This document shows positions 42,824-53,077 of a stretch of DNA of 64,000 nucleotides, one piece after another. The DNA is from Aaosphaeria pasadenensis (Eukaryota; Ascomycota; Dothideomycetes; Pleosporales). A program made the translations under genes and the position numbers. Under the pieces are notes generated by a model, which worked only from the letters and a program-made list of their open reading frames with translations, was not told where the DNA came from and did no database searches. The stretch is from positions 1-64,000 of the forward strand of contig JAKLMB010000031.1 in NCBI GenBank assembly GCA_022813625.1, in the 5' to 3' direction. Numbering within the stretch: position 1 is the stretch's first letter; each line of letters begins with the position of its first letter.

Positions 42824-43820
42824 ATGCCTTCGATTGGAGAACAAATCCAGCTTTTCATGGGTGGTGGAGCAGTGGATCACCCTCATCAATACTCAAGGTT
42901 TCGTTCTCTTGGACCTCAGAAACTTGCTATCTTCTTTCATTTATTCTTACTCAGTCTTAATATATCTCTCTTAATTTATGGCACTCGTCTCACCTCCATT
43001 TACGCCGACCCTTTACGAACGGGAGCAGCAGCAGAGGATGTATTTTGTGGGTAACAATAAGGAACCATAGTCGAAACATGGTCATCTTACTGATTTCATG
43101 AGAAGCACCCGCGCAGAGAGTCCTTACATATACAACGGAAGAGATGAACTATAGCCACAGACCATCTCAATTTACTGGCGACCCTCGCCCCGAAGTTGAT
43201 CAAGCCTGGTCAAACCTTTTAAGATGTATTTTCTCTGGTGTATCCATTGTGTTGTGAATGATAGTTGACCGATAGACTGGCAGCTACGATGGTCAGGGTA
43301 TCAGAAGAGTAGATGAAAAGGATGAACAAGAAACCTGTGGCACTTCGAGACGGAAGTGGCTATGTTGGCTACCTCGAATCCCATCACATGCTTCATTGCG
43401 TGGTATGTTTGCTCGTATTTGAGTGTTTACCGAGAACTAAGATTTTATAGAAAAGATTGTATCAGTATCAATATCCCGAACGTTATCCAAAGTTGAAAAG
43501 CAATGGACTTTTCTCTAAAGCTCACTGGGGTAAGCTCCATTGCCTGAGTCAATATACCTTGTGCTGAGTCTTGTCAAGATCACTGTCTCGATGTTCTCCG
43601 TGAAGGGATCATGTGCAACGCAGACATCACCATGAATACGTTCTTCTGGGAAAGTGATGTAAAGATCAAGGGTGACAGATCTGGCATCCGCAAATGCGTC
43701 AATTGGGACAGAATTCAAGCATGGGCTGATGAAAGGGCACTCAACGCGAGCGATAAAAGGTCTTTCATATCGACATTGATACCGAAACAGGAGCCCGGTA
43801 ATATTGGTCCTGTAAACTAG
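42824..43820 (+). pseudogene. Second UstYa-like (DUF3328) gene with an in-frame TAG
   Basis: Exons 42824-43046, 43106-43237, 43284-43402, 43451-43529 and 43579-43820 close in phase over 265 codons. The product has one membrane helix (LAIFFHLFLLSLNISLLIYG), the DPRPEVDQAW block, and both HxxHC motifs (HMLHC, and HWDHC at the splice), followed by LDVLREGIMCNAD. It is the other half of the UstYa/UstYb pair usual in these loci. In exon 3 the codon at 43310-43312 is TAG, where relatives have Glu or Gln just before MKRMNK. Alternative GT/AG choices I tried do not remove it. All other splice sites and motifs are intact, so the loss is recent, or the codon is read through or is a sequencing error. 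Confidence 0.72.
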
Positions 43821-44124
43821 CTATAGTCATCGCATATCCTTTTTCATACACAATCTTTTATGAGAGCGGAACTTGCTTGTTCAGGTGTTATGTGGAGGGA
43901 AGCAGACACTGGCAGCAAAATGCCAATAGCCAAGGGTCGAGGACAGAAGGTTAAGGAGCAATCCACCAACCTTACTAGACATATCGAACAGCCCATTGTG
44001 TACCTACATAACTATGCTCTTAGTTCATATTTGTTTTACTGCAATTATAAGGACTTTAGTCAGAATGTGCTTTAGTGAGAGCTGGAGTTTTGTTTTAAAC
44101 CATACATTCTCCTCGAAACAATAA
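43821..44124. other. Convergent 3' intergenic region
   Basis: Separates the UstYa-like gene from the sugar transporter, tail to tail. No feature is recognised. It is a natural right border of the biosynthetic locus. Confidence 0.45.
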
Positions 44125-45331
44125 CTATGATCGATTGAATTTACTCGTCCAATTATCTGTGGCATACATTATAACACCCCCGAACACAAGAGCCGTGCCG
44201 AATACAAAGTCTGTATGAACTGGGGTCTTGAAAACCCATACGCTGATCAGTAAACTTACAAACTTCCTCATGCTGAGAACTATGCACACCGAAAGTGCGG
44301 ACGAGACCGACGTGAGTAAATTGACGCCGGTGACGCATAAGAATTGCGTAAATGCATTCAAAACCAACACGAGAAACTTCGTGGGCAAGTCCCAAGCTTG
44401 ATCAGAAATGCGCGGAACCATCATTTCTAGCTGAGTTCCAGAGGCAAGGACCATAAGTTGCTTGGCGATTTTGGGAAGTAGAGGTAGAAAGAATGGAATA
44501 GCAAGGAGATGCTGTATCGCGTTAGCAAGGGCTTGACATGGACAATTCTCCATAAAATGTATAATAGCTTGTAACGGACCGTGTAGAAAAGGCCTTCGCG
44601 CCATATCGCGGGGGAACGCTTATAGATGTCTTCCAATAAGATGCCCATGAAAGCTACTAGAATCTGGATGATGAGCAGTAGAAAAACGCCAAATGACATA
44701 GTCCCATATATGTGATCTCCGTCCTTCTCAATCAGATGTTATGTCAGCTATGTGCGGTTTTGTTAATAACTTCATTTGACCTACCGAATCTTTTGTTCCA
44801 CTTAGAGCTGCAATAACAACACCAAGCGTCATCAAAACTACCGACATCCACTTTGCTTTGGAGTATGATTTTCCAAAAAGTGTTCCAACAACAAGAGTCA
44901 CAAGCCCACCACCGCTCCGCAGAACGATATGCATAGGCACACTGACGTGGTACTCCAGGCTTATATTATTCAAGACGGAAATGCTGAAATGGATGACTGC
45001 GAAGCCTAACCATTTGATGCGCGGGACCTCGGGTTGCTTAAGCAGCCTTCCCGAGTGAATACGGAAAAAGTAGGCAAATCCTTCTACAGCCACAAACACA
45101 AATTGGATGAACGTAAGTGCTAGAGCAGGCCGACTGTCAGTGCCGTGCCTGGGCGGAAAGTTAATGAAGCAAACTGGAAGGGAATATGGGCAAAGCGCAC
45201 TGGATGATAGTTTCCAACGTATACACCTAATATCGTCAGTTCTCCGGAAATTCCAACTCCAAGATTATCTCAAAACGAACATTTGTACAGCAGCCACCGA
45301 AGATGAGAACTAGTATTGTGAAAGTCTCCAT
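44125..45331 (-). CDS. UAA-family nucleotide-sugar transporter (YEA4-like, UDP-GlcNAc)
   Basis: Exons 45331-45281, 45226-45201, 45148-44785, 44726-44580 and 44511-44125 give 324 aa. The 26-nt second exon is needed: without it an apparent in-frame TGA appears, and with it the conserved start GGCCTNVYTLETIIQ is formed. Family features are FGGCC near the N-terminus, FIQFVFVAVEGF, the VPMHIVLRSGGGLVTLVVG block, REGLFYTHLLAIPFFLPLL, and a C-terminal TDFVFGTALVFGGVIMYA. About ten helices are expected in the Golgi or ER membrane. YEA4-type carriers import UDP-N-acetylglucosamine in exchange for UMP. It is divergent from a GNT1-like transferase that would use the transported sugar. Confidence 0.87.
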
Positions 45332-45769
45332 ACTAAGCAATGGAATGACCAGTTGCGCTAATGGTCAAAGACGAGTCGTCAGCACTATTGTCCTATCCTC
45401 CAGCGAATTTTCTGACTCAACATACAATGCATATTTATCATGTACCTAATGTATGCTGATCTCCTGTATGCGACGGATGAAAATGGCGAAATGGCATCTC
45501 AATCCTTCGTGATACTCTTTGTCGAAGTTTTCCTGTTATTATGCCTCGGATTATCTCTAGCTCCTTGGCATGTCGGTGTACTAACCCCTTAATACTCGTG
45601 TCCGTTTCACGCGATCGACCTCTCTATATATAACTACACACACTGTGTGGGTACGTTTCTCATCCGCCCGTCCTCTTGGTCTTTTGAGTTTTGATGCTCC
45701 TCGTTGCTGCCCGCTTGGTATTGATATTGATATTGCAGGGTTAAGCAGCAAGGAGGAACAGCAGCTAAC
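45332..45769. promoter_or_regulatory. Divergent promoter of transporter and glycosyltransferase
   Basis: A 438-bp non-coding span between divergent start codons. TATATATAA at 45625-45633 lies about 140 nt upstream of the transferase ATG. Confidence 0.45.
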
Positions 45770-47021
45770 ATGGCACTTGTACGGCGCTTCCAATCGATTA
45801 TCATCGCCGTTCTCTCCGTTTTTCTCCTTCTTTTATTATTTCAATTTCTCGCAGCAAACGTTTCATTCGCGCTCGTTGAATCAGGCGCAAACAATTCTTC
45901 AATACAACTAGTGCATCCAGGTTTGCGCCCGTATGTCCCAGACCATATCTGGTGGACTTCGGAGACCAAACTTGAACCAAAATTTGCTTACGCCCAGTAC
46001 GCAACGGATGAGGCATATTTCTGTAATGCGGTGAGCTTTGCCAAACGGAATTTCACGAAGCAGGGAATGCACACCACGAGGGCCTTATTAACGACCAAAT
46101 AGCTCATAAATGCGAAGAGGCTGAAAGGGTTTGGTGCTACTGCTGATGTCGTGCTCATGTACCCTTCCGACTGGGATGCAAAGGTATGTAATTTTCCAGA
46201 TGCTGCGGTTGCTATGGCACGAACAGCTGTACATCGTCGATCTATTTCAGTTAACAAACATGCAGCCTTCAGATTCCGTGAATGCTAAGATGCTTGCGTA
46301 TGCTCGATCTACGTTCCCCAGCATCTACCTGGAGCCTGTCGATAGGATTTCTACGTCTTCAGGCGATCCCACATGGGCGCAGTCCCTGACTAAATTCAAC
46401 GCGTTCCGGCTGTCCAACTACTCACGGGTCTTATATTTTGATTCGGACTCCTTAGTATTAAACTCCCTGGATCACTACTTTCTCGCACCGCTATCTCGGC
46501 TGGCTGTTCCTCGCGCGTATTGGCTCAACGACATTGACTCGGCATCTATCGCCGAGCAGACAATATGCTCCCACGTCATGTTACTGCAGCCAGACCAGTA
46601 TTACTACGACACCATTATGAACGAGACTCAACGATCCAAGAACTTCGACATGGAAGTCATCAATTCGCTATTCAAAGGATCAGCCATGATCCTACCACAC
46701 CGCCGGCTCGCACTACTCACAGGAGAATTCCGTACTCGCGACCACCAGAAGTATTTGCGCGAGGAGCCAGACGCCGAGTGGAATGCGATGGCGGAAGTGA
46801 GCAGAAGCGTCCTCGTGCATTTCAGTGATTGGCCACTCCCAAAGCCGTGGAAGCCACGATCCCAGCAGCAGTGGGAGGATGCACAGCCTGTTTGTGATGA
46901 AAACGATGAACGGGATAAGGAGAAAGAGGATAGACCTCCCTGTGCAGATCGAATGATGTGGGCCGGGTTTTACGAGACGTATGACATGGAGAAACATAAC
47001 GTATGCGAGGGGAAGTGGTAG
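45770..47021 (+). CDS. GNT1-like Golgi glycosyltransferase (GT8/glycogenin fold)
   Basis: Exons 45770-46030, 46103-46183 and 46266-47021 give 365 aa; an alternative acceptor at 46250 would add five residues in frame. A type II membrane anchor (SIIIAVLSVFLLLLLFQFLA, residues about 9-28) places the enzyme in the Golgi. The catalytic domain shows FAYAQYATDEAYFCNA, ADVVLMYPSDWD, and the metal/nucleotide-sugar DxD motif in RVLYFDSDSLVLN. Later blocks are MILPHRRLALL and VLVHFSDWPLPKPW, as in fungal alpha-N-acetylglucosaminyltransferase (GNT1) relatives and other glycogenin-like enzymes. It probably adds GlcNAc to glycoproteins or glycolipids. Divergence from a UDP-GlcNAc-type carrier supports this assignment. 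Confidence 0.85.
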
Positions 47022-48194
47022 ACGCGAACATTATGAAATGAATAGCTGTGCTAGGAACTGTCTTCGCGTTAGTGAAAATGAACTTACGATGATGACCATT
47101 CATGGCTGGCTTCCTTTATCCCACCATCTGTCATGGCCTGGCTGAACTCTCTCTAGTTCGCCTTATACTCATGATTTTTGATCAGACCAGATATTTCGTC
47201 AACAGTGATGGTGCGTATTGTATGTTTTGCGCCGCACTGCGTTTACCATCATTCCGACATCATATGTACCCAAATACGATGGAGCCTCCAACCAGAAACT
47301 GCAAAGTACAAGCATCGAAAGTCACTATAAGAAACTGAATTTCATCGTCGCCCCGTTCAATCATGAGATTACACTAAGCAATGTCCGATGTGATCGGGAT
47401 AATGTTCCAGTCCTCTTATCGATAACGTAATAGTATACAATGGGTCGTAGAACAACATGCTAGAAAGCCTCGTGGGAGTGGCTGCGAGTATAATGTTATA
47501 CAACTCATCTCGAGATTTCTATGTATCTATCTCGGAGTAGCCAAACATGCCTCTGCGGAGAGTCATGTATAATCGCCCTCCACATCCTTAGTGAGTTCAA
47601 CATCATCCTCAAAGATGTAGTTCTCGCTGGGATGGAATTTGCGCTAGGGAACGACGTTCTATGATTGTTGTTCCGTGAGTACTCGGGATAGAAATGCCCA
47701 AATGTTAATTCATGAGAGTGGGAATTATTACGATCGGTAATGTTTGGTTGATGAGGAGAAGTTTGTCTCCTCGATTATTTGCCAGCATGAGCTAAAATCT
47801 GTTTCAAAATGCAGGTAATATTCTCGTAGAACCTCTTTATCAACGGGGCCGCTCTATAATACCAAACAGCGTCAACAGCGTCAAGTAACGGGAGGATATC
47901 TGTACGCCAATAATGATGACACTTGGGTGGGGTTTGTGATAGCGATCCTTCGTATCGATGTGCGACCTCGGCAAGCACCCCGCACTCCTTATCTTCAAGA
48001 TGTATCTTCCCTGAGCAGACGGTAACTGTGGCTTTCAACATACATACAACGCACACTGTGTAAATTCAGTTGATCTACTGCAGAATAAACCTGTGGATGC
48101 CTTGCCGAGTGAACGAATGTCAGTTTTGCCATTGTTGCGTCATTATGCACTCGTTTAACCCCCCGCTAACATAGTCACTTCCATAGACACAACA
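47022..48194. other. Gene-free stretch
   Basis: A 93-codon minus-strand frame at 47775-48056 (ending in a helical stretch with DAVWYYRAAPLIKRF) has no family I recognise and a weak start. I leave it uncalled. No other feature. Confidence 0.45.
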
Positions 48195-49557
48195 ATGCCA
48201 GAACTCACGCCAGATCAGATTGCCGCAATTACCAAGTCGGTATCTGATGGATTCGACGAACAAATTGCGTACACGCAGAAATTGGTCCAGTTCGGCGGCC
48301 AGCGCGGCCATGAAGACGCGGTGCAGGAATTCATTTTCGAGCAGTTCGCCAATCGGGGCTATTCTCCGGTCAAACTAAACATCGACGAGGAGAAATTGTC
48401 GGAGCATGTAGGTGCTGGTAGATTCGATGAGCACCATTCTCGGATTCCAGTTGTCGTGGCCGAGTGCCTACCAAAGTCCGAAAAACCGTTGGGTAAGAGC
48501 CTCATTCTGAATGGACACATTGACATCGTGCCCGTTGGCCCACTCGACATGTGGACCAGGGATCCGTATAGCGGTCATATTGAAGGAGATCGTCTCTATG
48601 GCCGTGGATCAGGCGATATGCGAGCGGGCGCAGCAGCTAATCTTTGGGCATTGGATGCACTCCGGCGCATTGGTCTTCGGCCAGGTTCTAAGGTTATCCT
48701 CCAATCCGTTGTGGAGGAGGAATCCACGGGTAATGGAACACTCATGGCGCATCTTCAAGGTTACCAAGCAGATGCTGCGCTGATACCCGAGCCTGAGGAT
48801 GAGAAACTGGTGCGGGCAAACGTAGGCGTATTGTGGTTCAAGATCGAGGTTCGCGGGACGCCTGTGCACGTGAATGCCATGGGTACCGGAGTTAATGCGA
48901 TCGATGCCTGCTTCCGTGTCGTCACTGCTTTGAGGGAATTGGAGGCAGATTGGAACCAAAGAGGAGTTGGCAAACTCTACTTTGAAGAACAGAAACACCC
49001 TCTCAGTGAGTGCATGGGTCCTTGGTAGACTTTTTCGGTCACATAAGTTCTTCTTAACTAATACGCCATACCCAGACCTGAATGTGGCCAAAATCAACGG
49101 AGGAGATTGGGCCAGTTCAGTGCCCGCATGGTGTTCGATTGAATGCCGAGTGGCCATATTCCCTGGAGTCAGCGCACGCTCAGCCGCAGATGAGATCGAA
49201 GCAAAGGTGGCCACCTTTTCGCAAACGGATGCGTTCTTGAGCAAAAACACTCCGAAGATATCATGGAACGGGTTCTTCTCTGAGGGATACGTTCTGGATC
49301 CTGGCAGCGAAGCCGAAAATATTCTTGGAAAATCTCACCAACAAGCAACTGGGGAGGAAATGCAAACTCACACCACTTTGGCATATCTCGATGGGAGAGT
49401 GTTTAGTTTGTACGACAAAATTCCGGCGTTGGTCTACGGCCCCGTCTCGGCAAACTACCATGGCTTTGACGAATGGGTAAGTATCAAGAGTGTGAAGCGC
49501 ATCACGACTGCGATCGCATTATTTATAGCCCAATGGTGTGGAGTAGAGGAATATTAG
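48195..49557 (+). CDS. M20-family metallopeptidase / deacylase (ArgE/DapE-like)
   Basis: Exons 48195-49005 and 49076-49557, joined across a 70-nt intron, give 430 aa. M20 enzymes use two metal ions to hydrolyse acyl-amino acids or peptides (acetylornithine deacetylase, succinyl-diaminopimelate desuccinylase, carboxypeptidases). Metal-site motifs are visible: LILNGHIDIVPVG (His and Asp), LYGRGSGDMRAGAAANLWAL (bridging Asp), VVEEESTGNGT (catalytic Glu pair) and a late DGRVFSLYDK / ANYHGFDE segment providing the last His. The central lid domain begins near VRGTPVHVNAMG. No signal peptide, so cytosolic. Substrate unknown. Confidence 0.88.
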
Positions 49558-50200
49558 GGGGGGCATGATCACGTTTGGTTTCTCCCCTTAGCTCGTCCAA
49601 TCACATCCACCACGAGCAGACCTCCAAGAACAGAATCCTCCATCGTGGAAAGGAAGATCTAAGGCACCTCAGACCTGTATTTCTCTCAGTTAGCATGAGG
49701 CGGAGGTAAGAAGTTGGTACTTGACACTTGGTACTGGTTTTCTAACGATAGAAAAGTAATCAAAAAAAATATTAGTCTACCAGCTAATTCATTTCAAGTG
49801 GCTATTGAGAAACTACAAGATGCAATAGCTTTGGTCCATTTACCAATCTGAGAGTAGCTTACATATAGCCTTTTGTTACTGCTCAATCATATACATAAAA
49901 CAGTAGTCTAAGTCTATGTCTATGTCTATGGATCTATTAGTATATGAGACCTGCAGATAATGGGTTGAGTGCATAAACAGGCTTTGTCAGCGGAATTGTG
50001 CAATTATCTACCTAGGTAGTGCATATCATCTTCTAAGCAATGTACGAGGTATCTTAACCCCCCTTCCTCCTCCTCCTCCTCTTCTTCTTGTTTTTTTAAT
50101 GTAGTTTTACTTTGCTTCATTTCCTGTCTTTTGCAATTTTCCAGCAGTTATCTAATTTGTTGCCAGCCATTTGCCCTCTATCTACCATCACCATTCCACG
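49558..50200. other. Gene-free stretch with pyrimidine-rich promoter tract
   Basis: An AT-rich span. The palindrome TACCTAGGTA is at 50009-50018, and a CT-rich microsatellite-like tract (CTC/CTT triplets) at about 50060-50095 lies upstream of the NmrA-like start, as in many fungal core promoters. Confidence 0.5.
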
Positions 50201-51133
50201 ATGCTCGTCCTCATCGCCGGCATCACAGGATCCCTAGGCCAGCGCCTAGCAAAAGCTGCTCAGGATCATGGTCTACATGTTCGGGGGCTCGGACGTAGCC
50301 CTGAGAAGCTCCCAGATACTATCACCCAAGGCCTCGAATCTTTCGTTCAGTCTTCATCTCACGACGACATACCTGCATTAGACAGGGCGGTTGCCGGGGT
50401 GGATAGCGTCATCTGCGCCTACTCGCCTACTGACATTCTCAGCCTGGATGGCTGCTTGCTACTCCTTCGTGCTGCTGAGAGAGCCGGCATCAAGGTCTTT
50501 ATTTCTTCATCGTGGAATAACGATTGGACACGACTGAAATTCGGCGACTTCGAGCACTACGACACCTGCATTGCCTTTGAGAATCACGTAGCTCTGACTA
50601 GCTCCATTCGTCCAGTGTACATTTTCACCGGCGATTTTTCCGACTTACTTATCACTCCTTACGGGCCTGGTGCGCCGACTCTCACAGCCGAGAAGGCAGT
50701 ATTCCACTATTGGGACGAGGAGGGCTTGAGGAAGAGACAGCCGTGGACTACGCAAGACGATGCTGCGGTCTACACTATTGATATTTTGCTCAACGGGGAT
50801 GGCGTACAGGAAGGCTGCGGTGGATTCTTCACTATTGCTTCCGGGAGGAATACTATCGTCGAAATTGCTGAGGCATACAGCCGAGTCACTGGCATACCTC
50901 ACGAGTTGGAGTGTAAGGGTAGCCTGTCTGACCTGGCGGAAGCAGTGGCAGAATCTCGGCGGCGTCTGGGAAGAAGTCGATCTTGGGAGTACGCACCACT
51001 GGTTACTGAGTTTCTCGTGAACACAGGAGCTTTTGAAGTTCCTGATGATCAATTGTACAACATTGTGCAAGTCAAGGCACCAACAACTCTGGACGACGCA
51101 ATGCAAGCTCTTGTAAGCTCCTGTCCAGCTTAA
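50201..51133 (+). CDS. NmrA-like NAD(P)-binding protein (isoflavone-reductase-like)
   Basis: A single exon of 310 aa from the ATG at 50201; the frame reads upstream but only from a TTG codon. The Rossmann motif VLIAGITGSLGQRLAK opens the protein, followed by VRGLGRSPEKL (cofactor-phosphate region), VAGVDSVICAYSPTD and IKVFISSSWNNDW. The layout matches the atypical SDR group containing NmrA nitrogen regulators and isoflavone-type reductases of fungal metabolism. Catalytic activity is not evident; members are either reductases or redox sensors. A C-terminal half rich in small conserved blocks (GGFFTIASGRNTIVEIAEAY) supports the family. Confidence 0.85.
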   Translation: MLVLIAGITGSLGQRLAKAAQDHGLHVRGLGRSPEKLPDTITQGLESFVQSSSHDDIPALDRAVAGVDSVICAYSPTDILSLDGCLLLLRAAERAGIKVFISSSWNNDWTRLKFGDFEHYDTCIAFENHVALTSSIRPVYIFTGDFSDLLITPYGPGAPTLTAEKAVFHYWDEEGLRKRQPWTTQDDAAVYTIDILLNGDGVQEGCGGFFTIASGRNTIVEIAEAYSRVTGIPHELECKGSLSDLAEAVAESRRRLGRSRSWEYAPLVTEFLVNTGAFEVPDDQLYNIVQVKAPTTLDDAMQALVSSCPA

Positions 51134-51867
51134 ATTGTATACTACAGACCTGCTATTAGTGTTTCTTTTCGTTCTTTTAGATAAATGTAAGTGTAGTTTA
51201 GCTTGTAAAGTCCTACAAAAAGGCCTTGTTCATCGAATTTACACTCATTACAAGACGACCCGGAGACATTACCATAATATAAACCTATTGGAGCATGCAC
51301 TTAAATACCTGGGCTCCGCAGCTTGTTCGTGCACAAAATGCAAGACTTCCAAGCCTGTCTTCTACGAACAAGTACTTCTAGATCCAGCTTCATTTAGTAT
51401 TGCTTTGGGATCAGTCAGCTCGCTGCAGATCTAGGAAAACCCAGTGTGGACCGCACACTCGACTGCCGATGCTATCTTATCTGCGGAGGAGGCAATATGT
51501 TCCCTCTTCGCCTTTGCATTTTCAATTTTGCCGCGCCCCGACTTATCCACCTTGGTACGTCCCGTCGTGTGTGTGTTTGTAACTACCGACGTTCCCAGGT
51601 AGATGGGGTCATTTAATATCGGGGGACAAATTACCTGCCGCCGACTTCACCATCCTTGGCCGTGGGGGAGATCATCAAAATTTCTAAAGTGCAAGGAAGC
51701 TGATCACTGTTGGGAATGGGAATGGGGCAATCAATGCAAAGACCGCCGAGTGCCTGGTAAAATCAGCCAAGTTCATTTATAGGGTCGGTGGAGCATGAAT
51801 AAATAGCAAGAGATGTGGGATTCACTCCCATCCGCAAACGAAAATCCCCAACCTCAACACCAGAAAG
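51134..51867. other. Gene-free stretch
   Basis: A frame follows the NmrA-like stop but lacks motifs and is low-complexity in part. The right end is the promoter of the DUF1996 gene, with a GC-rich coding style beginning after 51860. Confidence 0.45.
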
Positions 51868-52971
51868 ATGCGGTGGTACACTCTCCTCCTCCACGCCGGG
51901 CTCTCCCGCGCGGCCATTCGCTTCGGCTGCTCCACCGTCTCCATCCAGCGGCTCGATCCCCTCGTGGAGCCCGGCAACGTGCCGTCGGCCCACGTGCACC
52001 AGATCGTGGGTGGCAACGCGTTCAACGCGACGATGGAGGGCGACATTGGCGAGCAGGCGGACTGCACGACGTGTGCGTATTCGGAGGACTTCTCGAACTA
52101 CTGGACGGCGGCTATGTACTTCCGGCACGAGAACGGGTCGTACAAGAAAGTGCCTCAGTATCCGAATGCGCAGTTGGGCACCCAGGGCAAGGATGCGGAT
52201 AACATCAAAGGAGGGATGACGGTGTATTACACGCAAAAGGACTTTTGGAACAACGGGCTTGCGGAACAGAAGATCACTGCGTTCAAACCTGTGAGCCTCA
52301 TCAGTCATAAGATGGCTAAACCTAGAACCCATAAAGCATCAATCTAACAAGCAACCCAGGGCTTCCGCATGACCGTCGGCGACCCGACCTACAATGGCGC
52401 AAGCGGAACCCCAAACCCAGGCCTCGCCTACACCTGTCTCCAAACAATCCTAACCCGAGGGAATGAGACGCTCGACTTCCCTAAGGAGCCGTGTCCGGCC
52501 GGGATCATGGCGATCCATCACTTCCCCGCGTGCTGGGACGGCGTGAACCTTGACTCGCCAGACCACCAGTCGCACATGTTCAGTACGACGAAGGGCCACT
52601 TCCAGGAGGCCGGGCCGTGCCCGGTGTCGCATCCCGTGCGGATGCCACAGGTCGCGTACGAGACGATGTGGAACACGACGGCGTTCAAGGACATGTGGCC
52701 AAAGGATGGGTCGCAGCCGTTTGTGTGGGCATTCCATGGGAACGGTTATGGAACTCATGCGGATTACTTGTTTGGGTGGAAGGGGGATTCACTGCAGAGG
52801 GTCATGGACGATAATTGCTTCTTCCATAATTGTGGGAGTCCGGGTGTGGATGGGATCTTGAAGACGAACACTGTTGCGCAGATGAATGCGTGTGCGGTAA
52901 AGAGTTCGGTGGAGGAGGATGTGGATGGTTGGCTCGATCATCTGCCCGGGTATGAACATCACGAGAAGTAG
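51868..52971 (+). CDS. DUF1996 secreted protein
   Basis: Exons 51868-52290 and 52360-52971 (68-69-nt intron) give 344 aa. The DUF1996 domain begins with IQRLDPLVEPGNVPSAHVHQ and GGNAFNATM. It continues through CTTCAYSEDFSNYWTAAMYF, GMTVYYTQ, ACWDGVNLDSPDHQSHMFS and WAFHGNGYGTHADYLFGW, all diagnostic of this fungal family, and ends NNC-rich. A short hydrophobic N-terminus (WYTLLLHAGLS) may be a signal peptide but is weaker than in relatives. The family is extracellular and its function is unknown. Codon usage is markedly GC-rich compared with the accessory genes to the left. Confidence 0.9.
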
Positions 52972-53077
52972 GCTTCATGAACTCCAGACTTTAGTTTTAG
53001 ATAAGAGAATGACAGACATGGAAATTCAAATTTACACACTTGAAAAGAGACACGGTTTATTGTCGTGAAATTTGCAG

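Noticed and set aside
25195..43820. Polyketide synthase or nonribosomal peptide synthetase core gene
   Set aside because: No KS, AT, A or C domain motif seen on either strand; the only skeleton-forming candidates are the UbiA-type enzyme and the repeat peptide.
45236..45238. In-frame TGA near the start of the sugar transporter
   Set aside because: It falls in a 54-nt intron; a 26-nt exon downstream restores the family N-terminus and all phases.
47775..48056. 93-codon minus-strand frame
   Set aside because: Composition is plausible but no motif, homologous family or upstream exon could be identified.
51135..51434. 99-codon frame after the NmrA-like stop, with a hydrophobic start
   Set aside because: A 3' untranslated position, no motif, and poor protein-like composition beyond the first 20 codons.
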